A stretch of 12,552 bases of DNA from Cephalothrix spiralis (taxonomy: Eukaryota > Nemertea > Palaeonemertea > Archinemertea > Cephalotrichidae), in NCBI GenBank assembly GCA_032353305.1, contig JAUCNG010000002.1, positions 1 through 12,552 on the forward strand, read 5' to 3'. A model generated the notes under the pieces. That model ran no database searches. It worked only from the letters and a program-made list of their open reading frames with translations, and had not been told where the DNA came from. The position numbers were made by a program, and so were the translations under genes. This document shows positions 6,180 through 12,552 of this stretch, piece after piece (the first letter of the stretch is position 1; every line of letters begins with the position of its first letter).

Positions 6180-8657
6180 ATGTCTAATATTAAAAAAAAA
6201 CACCGTGGACATGCCTTCTTTTTTGCTTGTGTTTTGGTATTTCTATCAGACGTGTGCGTAAATACACAAAAATCGGACAAGTCTAAGTCAAAATCACCGG
6301 ATCCGGATAATGTGATAATGCGTGAGAATTACGGCGTCATGTTTACTCACGTCGGTGAACTTCTGCTAGGAGGAAGTGAGACTGACTATATTTACACGAT
6401 CGGATTACCACTGCCGTTGTTTTTTAAGGATCATACTAAATACATGAAGGACTATCTCATGCCGGTTATTCCAAATTGTCAAAGTACACCGGCTCTGATG
6501 AATACAAAATGTAACGTGATTAATGGACTTATCAATTCTAGCGTTATCAATTGTATCATGCGCCAACCAGTTCAGGACTTCTTCGATTCGGTATTGGAAA
6601 TGATTCCGTTTCTAGAAATAGACGAGAATCAGAGAAACAACGTCAATAGAGACCACCCCAAGAAAAGACGACGCAAGCGAAGCGACGCAGAGTCCAATTT
6701 TGCACACCGGATTGTTAGCAATATCGGGAAATTCGTACAACAGACCCCACAAGGGCAATTAATAGATAAAATTCGAAGTGGGCTCTTTGGTATACCGGGG
6801 ATGGATAAAATTAACAAAATGGCATCGCAGGTAGTTACATTGAATGAGGCTTTTGAAAATGACGAGAAGGGCATTCAGGCATACGAAGATAACGTTCAGG
6901 CCACTCAGGTTTTCTTCGACAATAGTTTGTCCAACTTAAAAGAAGGAACGACTAATATCAAGAACGAAATACAGCAAAGTAACAAAGATCTGCTACAGAT
7001 GTCGAAACAAGATGCCGCCACAAACGTCCTTATCAACACGCAGTTGGGATATTTGGACATTGTGCTGGACAAAATGTACACCACGGTTTACCCAAACTTG
7101 TTTGCCTACGATATTAACTGTAATCGAAACTTGATGGGAATTTATCAGTATATCAGAGGTGTAGCTCAATTATTAGAGGGTTACATATCATCAGAGTTGA
7201 TTCCTGTAAAAAAGATGCGTGAAATAATAGCACACGTTAACAAACAGATCAGCAGTTCAAAGGACATGACCCAAATGGATGTAAAGATAATCCACGAGAA
7301 CCCCGGTTTCTATTACCAGGCCAAACACTTGGTCAGTTATACGAGAAATGAGAATATGCTGGTAGTTAGCATGACAATACCCCTGTATATCAAAAACAGT
7401 CTCTTGGACGTGTATAAAATCAGTAGTTTTCGAGTTCCCGTAAATACGGGTATTGAACAGCATTCCGGTGGTACGAAAATGAAGGAAAATCATGGTTTCG
7501 ATCCGCTTAACGTCGGTAGTACTAAAGTGGCAGACTTACCTGATTATATAGCCTATACAAAAGACACATTTTTCTACGTTGAGATAGACCACGAGTATTT
7601 TCAATCCTGTCAGTACGATTCGGCAAACAGTGGGACGCTGAGAGTCTGTCAGCACATGATTCCTGTTTTAACCGAATGTGTTGTGGCAGACACCTGTGCA
7701 ACTACCCTCAAAGCGAATAACATAAAAACAATACACGAGAAATGTACGTTTATTCATAGCCACGATCCATGGTCTGGTAGTGCTTTTCAAGTGGGCCACA
7801 GCACAACGTTTCTGGTTCACGCCAGTTCAAAACAAGACGACGTGTGGACCATGACGTGCGAGGGTAAAGACAAGAGTACGAGTACGGATATTAAACCCAT
7901 GCCGATGCTACTGTTGAAAATTCCCAATAATTGCTACCTGTCCGCTAAGGACTTTGTACTACCAGCTACCATCGATGTTCGAGAAGATACGGTTACCGAA
8001 ACGTCCTTCTTCTCGCCCATTAACGCCTTTTTGGTACACACGTTCACCAATATAGGTGATTACATGAAAAAGTGCATGAGAGATATCACCGGCAATTCTA
8101 TGGCAGATGCCAACACAATTTGGCCCGGTTTTTCTGAACTCATGAAACCGATTAAGATTCACAAGTTAGACTACAACATGTCTTTAGACGATGTCGTATC
8201 AAGAGTCAACGAATTTGGAACGAATTTCTCTAAGGTCGGTGAATTACAGAAGAAAAAAATAGTCGCATGGGGCAAGAGTATCGACAAGAGCCTGAAAATT
8301 GCCGCTGATTTCAGTAAGTTAAAGGCCTACGACAATTCAAAAGGTGGTTTGAAGGCACTGAAGGACTTGATCAGTTTCATTCCAAATTTGGACAATATTT
8401 TAAATGCATTGCCGTTAAGTGTGTCCATCACTGCCTTCGTGATTGCACTTTTGATGTTCCTGGCTACGTACAGTCCGAGCTGTAATCATACAAAGGTTTC
8501 CAAACATCTAAGGACAATACACAACAGCGAAATCGAATCAGACGAAGACATAAGGAGAACCAACAGCAGAAAAACAACAAATAGAAAAAGAAAAAAAAAA
8601 AAAGAAAAGAAAGTAGAATTTTCAGATGAACACGAACTCTTGATGTACGATTATTGA
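6180..8657 (+). CDS. Envelope glycoprotein, candidate class I fusion protein (baculovirus F / errantivirus Env-like)
   Basis: An 825-residue type I membrane protein, probably the virion fusogen. A signal peptide covers about 1-28. A polybasic furin-type site KKRRRKR (161-167) would split it into an N-terminal piece with Cys100, 111 and 125 and a large C-terminal piece. After the site come an amphipathic stretch (about 173-205) and a long heptad-like helix (about 212-290). IPLYIKNSLLDVYKI (about 400-414), an IAYTKDTFFYVEID segment (457-470) and a Cys cluster (477, 490, 500, 506, 522, 560, 585) follow in the order I associate with the Baculo_F/insect retroelement Env family. A second helical region (about 666-735) precedes the transmembrane segment (about 746-764). 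The basic tail ends with a DEHELL-type dileucine sorting motif (816-821). Sequons: N119, N666, N682. The early cleavage site and the coiled coils argue against class III gB. Function is inferred by eye, without a search. Confidence 0.9.
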   Translation: MSNIKKKHRGHAFFFACVLVFLSDVCVNTQKSDKSKSKSPDPDNVIMRENYGVMFTHVGELLLGGSETDYIYTIGLPLPLFFKDHTKYMKDYLMPVIPNCQSTPALMNTKCNVINGLINSSVINCIMRQPVQDFFDSVLEMIPFLEIDENQRNNVNRDHPKKRRRKRSDAESNFAHRIVSNIGKFVQQTPQGQLIDKIRSGLFGIPGMDKINKMASQVVTLNEAFENDEKGIQAYEDNVQATQVFFDNSLSNLKEGTTNIKNEIQQSNKDLLQMSKQDAATNVLINTQLGYLDIVLDKMYTTVYPNLFAYDINCNRNLMGIYQYIRGVAQLLEGYISSELIPVKKMREIIAHVNKQISSSKDMTQMDVKIIHENPGFYYQAKHLVSYTRNENMLVVSMTIPLYIKNSLLDVYKISSFRVPVNTGIEQHSGGTKMKENHGFDPLNVGSTKVADLPDYIAYTKDTFFYVEIDHEYFQSCQYDSANSGTLRVCQHMIPVLTECVVADTCATTLKANNIKTIHEKCTFIHSHDPWSGSAFQVGHSTTFLVHASSKQDDVWTMTCEGKDKSTSTDIKPMPMLLLKIPNNCYLSAKDFVLPATIDVREDTVTETSFFSPINAFLVHTFTNIGDYMKKCMRDITGNSMADANTIWPGFSELMKPIKIHKLDYNMSLDDVVSRVNEFGTNFSKVGELQKKKIVAWGKSIDKSLKIAADFSKLKAYDNSKGGLKALKDLISFIPNLDNILNALPLSVSITAFVIALLMFLATYSPSCNHTKVSKHLRTIHNSEIESDEDIRRTNSRKTTNRKRKKKKEKKVEFSDEHELLMYDY
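8591..8603 (+). repeat. A13 homopolymer in the glycoprotein cytoplasmic tail
   Basis: Thirteen consecutive A encode part of a Lys-rich tail segment. Length change by polymerase slippage would alter only the last 20 or so residues, including the dileucine motif, and spare the ectodomain and membrane anchor. Confidence 0.8.
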
Positions 8658-8842
8658 GTAGTTTATTATATTACACGAAGCAAATTATAACAACACACTT
8701 TTACTATAATACAAATGTCAGAGTTCTTTTCTGTCTTAACTTCATGTTTCATATGTTTGCGAATATAGAAGACTTTAAACACAAAACAGAAAGTTAAACA
8801 GTTTCAAACATGAAGTGTTTGTATTTGTGTAACTGTTTGTAC
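8658..8842. other. AT-rich gap between convergent genes with inverted repeats
   Basis: This 185-base stretch separates two gene ends. An exact 11-base inverted repeat, ACTTCATGTTT (8739-8749) and AAACATGAAGT (8806-8816), encloses a 56-base loop. Inside it CTGTCTTAACTT (8731-8742) and AAGTTAAACAG (8791-8801) form a second, imperfect pair. Plus-strand poly(A) candidates for the glycoprotein are only weak variants (AATACA at 8708, AATATA at 8762). No ORF of note is present. Confidence 0.6.
8662..8667 (-). terminator. Poly(A) signal for the 1226+ residue gene
   Basis: AATAAA on the minus strand lies about 176 bases after the TAA stop (8843-8845) and only 5 bases past the stop of the convergent glycoprotein gene. 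The 3' ends of the two transcripts therefore probably overlap. Confidence 0.55.
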
Positions 8843-11800
8843 TTAGAAATCTAATTCCACATCCAACTCGTTCATCAGAGCGGTGCTCTTCGTGTCCTTG
8901 GGTTTGGTAGAAGAGGTAGTAGCAGCAGGACCACCATTGGCCTGTATTTGTTGATTACACATTTCGTCGTAGATCGGTTTGAAGACTTCGTTTTGGAACG
9001 AAACCTGTTCATATTCTGTTTCACCGCTTCGTAGATTTTCGAACATAGACGAAAAAATGTGGAAAACTTCACCATAGTTATTGAGTAGATACTCTTCGTC
9101 AAAGATCGAGAAGGTCCTGTTGTAAATACAAGCAGCAACCATTGCCAGGGTAACATCTTCGTTTTCGAGAGCTCTGGTAAGCTCATCAGCAGACACCATG
9201 GAGGTGATCGTGTCGTAAATACTGTCTTCGTTAGACCATTTGGTGTTTCTAACGTTATCTTTTCGTGTACCGTAACAGGCGGTCAGTGGACGCACGATTG
9301 CAATGCTCACCGGTGGTTGGTCACCCTTTGCCTTGTTTTCGGTCATTAACTGCACGTGCTTGTATCCTGCGAAATCGTTTGGTGCCACACCCGCGTCGAC
9401 CATGTTGTAGTAATTTCCAGTGCCCGGGTAAGATTTCTGTACCATGTTGCTTACAACAATCATCGAACCGACGTTTCTTTGCCCAAGGATGGCAGAGTCG
9501 GACAAGGTGAGTTTTTTATCGAGACCAAGAGCGTATCCGATACGGAACTGGCTTATCCTATTGTGCACTGAAGTAACCTCGTTGGTGTTTAGCACAAACA
9601 ACACAAGGGCTTCGGTCAGTAGTGCTTTCATCTCCTCTCCGTGGGCTAGAATCGTATCGTGTTTAATGATCGGCATGGCGATGTCACATTGGATCAGGAT
9701 GGCGATAAGCGCGTGAAGTTGGCAGGCGATCGTAGGATCGGACTTGAGGAACAGACTGATGGCATTAGATGGTTTCGTAAGCCCGAATGAATCGGTAGTG
9801 GACATCGCCTTTTGCATGTAAGCTTCAAGCTTGTTTTCGAATCCTTCTTTGGGCAATGTCACGGCACAGAAGAACGTGTTCTTCATTTCCATGATCAGTT
9901 GACCAATGAACCACTCTATGTGGAATAACACAGCCCTGAATTTTTCGTGCGCTTCCAGAAACTGAGAAACATCTTCGGCGGCATCGACTAGCCCGGATGG
10001 GTTAGCAAAGTTTTCGCAGCTGAACCGATCGACTCTCATACCTTTTTGTTTCAGCAAATCGTTGAGTTCGGCATGAGAACCGCTGAGACTGCACAAAGGT
10101 TCGTATTTTGCGTCGTCCATGGTCATAATGTTCCATATGTTGGCCATACGCTTGTCTATTTTCGATGCCTTGTTATTTTTGAGTCGGCTTTCAATTCCAC
10201 CCTGGTCGGTTTCCATACATTCCATCTGTGCTTCCATTTGTTGCTGCTTCTGCATGGCCAAGTACAAAGATGCAGAGTCATCTCCATTACCATTGGCACT
10301 ATCGGAGTCATTGGATTTAGAATATTTCGAAGACCACTTGACGACGTGTGAGTCAAAGTTTGATTTCTTCTGGTCGCCAACAGCATTTTGTCCTGCGTTA
10401 GCGACACTGCCGTTATTTTTCTTATAGCCTTCATTGGCTTCAGCAGCTGCATTCCAATCGGTTTCGAACAGCGGGTTAGTACCCACAACGTAAAACGGCA
10501 GGCTTCCGTAGTTCATAGACACCTTGCGGTTGGCATCGTCCTTCTTCGACATAAAGAATTCCGGAAGGCTACGTCCGTTGGCTGTTCTGGCGATAGCGGC
10601 TAAGGACTTTCTTTCCTTGTACGTGTACTCGTCATCTTCATCTTCTTCTTCTTCTTCTTCTTCTTCTTCAGAAACAACCGTTTCCATTTTTTCCTTCTTT
10701 TTCGTACCACCATTTTCGTTGTGATCAACTACCTCTGAAACACGTTGTGGGATGTTGCTGGTTGAGATCATAGCCTGACAGGGACCACCCTTGTTCTCTT
10801 TTTTCAATATGTCCCTATAGCTGTCTGCCTGGAGTGTTATTCCGTTATGAAGAGCGTCGGTTACACAGAAATGACGTACAAACGCGTGGTTGCTATTTAT
10901 CATGGCTTGAGCCAAGACTCTGCCGCTAACTAAGTTCGGACACGAAAATCCCACCAGACGTCGTTTAAGCTCTTTGTCCTCTTTCTTGTCCGATCTCAGG
11001 GAGACCTTCTCGTCGTAGACGTCTATCATCAATTCGTCAATATTCATTCCAAGCTGGCTGGCGATTTCTCTGAACCCGTCACCGGTGTAGTGAACGATGT
11101 TTTCCAAAAACTGTTGTACTACGGCAATCTGTAAAACCTTCAGTTCATCTTCCAGGACAGATCTCATTGCCCTTAGTACGAGCTGGCCCATCTTGGATTG
11201 TTCCGTCGCTTGATCGAGGTGTTGATGTACTTCAAAGAAACACGGTCTAAATTCGTCAGTCCATTTTTTGATATTGTCATTGATTCGGATAGCTACATTG
11301 CACTCATCTTCGGTCACCTCTACGACTTCTACGTTTATTTTCAGTTGGATAATTGCCTTTATCCGGAACACAGCTTTTAGAAGAGTCAAGATGTACGTGT
11401 ATTTCTCCTCGGTTTTTAGCGTAATATCGTCCTGTTGCTTTTTCTCTTGATGTTCTTGATCATCAGACCCAGCTTCGGTTTTGGTCTTTTTCTTTGACGG
11501 TTCATCTGAAGCAGCAGCATTGGTGCCGTCACCGTTGCCAGAGTCGTTTTCATCTTCGTCGCTGCTAGAATCACGTCTCCTGTGTGATTTGTGCTTCCCT
11601 TTGGTGACTTTCTTTTTTCTTCGTTTTTCAGTATCTTCTTTCATTTTCTTTATTGAGTTTTCTTTTTTTCTAATCATAATGTTTATCATGTCACTCGCCG
11701 AATCGTCACTCTGGTTCAAAACGCTAAGTACCAACTTGGTCATGGTGTCTTTTTCCAATGCCGATTCACACACGTTCTTTATCACCATTTTCACGAACAC

Positions 11801-12552
11801 GGACGTAGAAAGATTACAATCGCTTGGTTTGGCGGTTTCTTTCCTGAAGAACCTACTCTTCTTATTATCTTTCATGTTTTTCTCTGGAATCGGATCGGTA
11901 CAGTCTTCCTTGAACAACTGCATGTTACCATACACTTCGTTTGCGATTTTATACAACTGAAATCCACTGGAGTAGGTGTTGTTTGAATTATTGTTAGTTT
12001 GTTGTTGGTTCGCTGTTGGTGCTGCAGTTCCACCCATTGTATTATCGGCAGAGCCTGTTGACGTAGTAGCGGATGCTGCAGCTGCTGCTCCATCAGTAGT
12101 GTTAGGCTGGATGATGGTAGAAGAAGCATTGTTCGAATCGGAAGATGTCGATGAATCGTTACTGGTGCTGTTGTTACTGGTATATCGATTGTTGTACTTG
12201 GAGTTGTGTTTAGTTTTCCACTTAAACCTCTCCTTTTCGTGAACAACAGTCAAATTACCTACTCGGTTAAAAGTGTTCTTACTTGACTTACATACCAGCG
12301 GCTGGGACACTTTGTACGATTTTCGTTTTCGGTTCTTTTCCAACACATGGTGACGTGAATTGGGGCTTAGGTTAAACGTTTCGATAAACGATTGGAGTGA
12401 ACAGACAATATTGTTAATGGTGATCTCCAGACCTTTACTGCGAGACAGAACCAAGCCAAATAGGGCACACGGGCACATGGACTTGGTTTGTGTGTCAAAA
12501 AAGGGCAAACCGGACTCGCACATCGGACATGAATCGTCAACACCCTCTGAAA
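8843..12552 (-). CDS. Very large Zn-motif protein, partial at 5' end; possible major ssDNA-binding protein (UL29/ICP8-like)
   Basis: At least 1235 residues are visible and the frame stays open to the right edge. The first Cys of a CPMC-x14-CPC zinc-like motif lies before the Met at 12523, so the true start is outside the window. Numbering from that Met: basic KNRKRKS (63-69), Ser/Thr/Asn/Ala-rich insert (about 105-188), Lys-rich then acidic Ser segment (290-365), Glu run with acidic residues (619-632), Asn/Ser/Gly and Gln-rich insert (about 700-770), and ordered, mostly helical blocks between (about 370-600, 640-700, 790-1190). It ends in acidic LDVELDF. The zinc motif followed by a basic helical stretch recalls the zinc loop of herpesvirus ssDNA-binding proteins, and the acidic Phe-ended tail recalls phage and bacterial SSBs. 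Both are by-eye impressions. A large tegument or regulatory protein is possible; a major capsid protein is less likely given the inserts. Confidence 0.9.
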   Translation of the reverse strand, partial: SEGVDDSCPMCESGLPFFDTQTKSMCPCALFGLVLSRSKGLEITINNIVCSLQSFIETFNLSPNSRHHVLEKNRKRKSYKVSQPLVCKSSKNTFNRVGNLTVVHEKERFKWKTKHNSKYNNRYTSNNSTSNDSSTSSDSNNASSTIIQPNTTDGAAAAASATTSTGSADNTMGGTAAPTANQQQTNNNSNNTYSSGFQLYKIANEVYGNMQLFKEDCTDPIPEKNMKDNKKSRFFRKETAKPSDCNLSTSVFVKMVIKNVCESALEKDTMTKLVLSVLNQSDDSASDMINIMIRKKENSIKKMKEDTEKRRKKKVTKGKHKSHRRRDSSSDEDENDSGNGDGTNAAASDEPSKKKTKTEAGSDDQEHQEKKQQDDITLKTEEKYTYILTLLKAVFRIKAIIQLKINVEVVEVTEDECNVAIRINDNIKKWTDEFRPCFFEVHQHLDQATEQSKMGQLVLRAMRSVLEDELKVLQIAVVQQFLENIVHYTGDGFREIASQLGMNIDELMIDVYDEKVSLRSDKKEDKELKRRLVGFSCPNLVSGRVLAQAMINSNHAFVRHFCVTDALHNGITLQADSYRDILKKENKGGPCQAMISTSNIPQRVSEVVDHNENGGTKKKEKMETVVSEEEEEEEEEDEDDEYTYKERKSLAAIARTANGRSLPEFFMSKKDDANRKVSMNYGSLPFYVVGTNPLFETDWNAAAEANEGYKKNNGSVANAGQNAVGDQKKSNFDSHVVKWSSKYSKSNDSDSANGNGDDSASLYLAMQKQQQMEAQMECMETDQGGIESRLKNNKASKIDKRMANIWNIMTMDDAKYEPLCSLSGSHAELNDLLKQKGMRVDRFSCENFANPSGLVDAAEDVSQFLEAHEKFRAVLFHIEWFIGQLIMEMKNTFFCAVTLPKEGFENKLEAYMQKAMSTTDSFGLTKPSNAISLFLKSDPTIACQLHALIAILIQCDIAMPIIKHDTILAHGEEMKALLTEALVLFVLNTNEVTSVHNRISQFRIGYALGLDKKLTLSDSAILGQRNVGSMIVVSNMVQKSYPGTGNYYNMVDAGVAPNDFAGYKHVQLMTENKAKGDQPPVSIAIVRPLTACYGTRKDNVRNTKWSNEDSIYDTITSMVSADELTRALENEDVTLAMVAACIYNRTFSIFDEEYLLNNYGEVFHIFSSMFENLRSGETEYEQVSFQNEVFKPIYDEMCNQQIQANGGPAATTSSTKPKDTKSTALMNELDVELDF
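10641..10669 (-). repeat. GAA trinucleotide microsatellite (poly-Glu)
   Basis: An almost pure GAA run on the minus strand encodes nine Glu, extended by Asp/Glu. Copy number could vary between isolates without breaking the frame. Confidence 0.85.
11980..12200 (-). repeat. Low-complexity Ser/Thr/Asn/Ala/Gln coding region
   Basis: In the large minus-strand gene this stretch encodes runs of Ser, Thr, Asn, Ala (five in a row) and Gln with no hydrophobic core. It is probably a disordered linker between the N-terminal zinc-like module and the first ordered block. Confidence 0.7.

Noticed and set aside
6180-8657. Glycoprotein as a gB homologue
   Set aside because: The furin site lies near residue 167 rather than mid-protein, coiled-coil regions follow it, and the Cys layout does not suggest gB.
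8875-12246. Many ORFs of 60-160 codons on both strands within the large gene
   Set aside because: They are shadows of the coding frame, especially in the low-complexity regions, with no own promoter or recognisable domain.
8843-12552. Large minus-strand gene as the major capsid protein
   Set aside because: Length is similar, but several long disordered inserts, a Glu run and a zinc-like motif do not suit a capsid shell protein. Not excluded.
1-12552. CRISPR arrays, tRNA or rRNA genes, insertion sequences, bacterial operons
   Set aside because: No spaced direct repeats, RNA gene signatures, transposase or Shine-Dalgarno pattern were seen; splice sites, TATA boxes and AATAAA signals point to a eukaryotic virus.

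Overview
The window looks like part of a large double-stranded DNA virus genome of the order Herpesvirales, most likely a malacoherpesvirus-like virus (the mollusc/invertebrate branch). The anchor is a split, spliced gene for the large terminase subunit (ATPase plus nuclease). Its Walker A and Walker B exons are separated by a 4.3 kb intron that carries other genes on the opposite strand, an arrangement known from vertebrate herpesviruses (UL15 of herpes simplex virus, UL89 of cytomegalovirus). The low general similarity to vertebrate herpesviruses and the lack of any recognisable gB point away from Orthoherpesviridae. The species cannot be fixed from the sequence alone. Gene packing is tight, genes are intact, and there are no bacterial-type signals.

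Layout from left to right: (1) 1-651, minus strand, the second terminase exon, running off the left edge. (2) 652-4967, the terminase intron. On the plus strand it holds three tightly packed genes: a 286-residue type I membrane protein (842-1702), a 347-residue Cys/His-rich protein (1716-2759) and a 717-residue protein (2728-4881). Their TATA boxes and a shared poly(A) signal (4930-4935) all lie inside the intron. (3) 4968-6137, minus strand, the first terminase exon. (4) A 42 bp divergent promoter region. (5) 6180-8657, plus strand, an 825-residue envelope glycoprotein with signal peptide, furin site and transmembrane anchor, whose layout resembles the class I fusion proteins of the baculovirus F / insect errantivirus Env family. 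(6) 8658-8842, a short AT-rich gap between convergent genes with inverted repeats and a poly(A) signal. (7) 8843-12552, minus strand, a very large protein with a zinc-binding Cys motif, long low-complexity inserts and an acidic C-terminus ending in Phe, open through the right edge. It may be the major single-stranded DNA-binding protein, but this is uncertain.

As a set the genes fit a herpesvirus core block: genome packaging (terminase), possible late-transcription or capsid-vertex partners inside its intron, virion envelope proteins including a candidate membrane fusogen, and a candidate replication protein. The two most interesting points are the antisense gene nest inside the terminase intron and the F-like fusion protein in a herpes-type genome.
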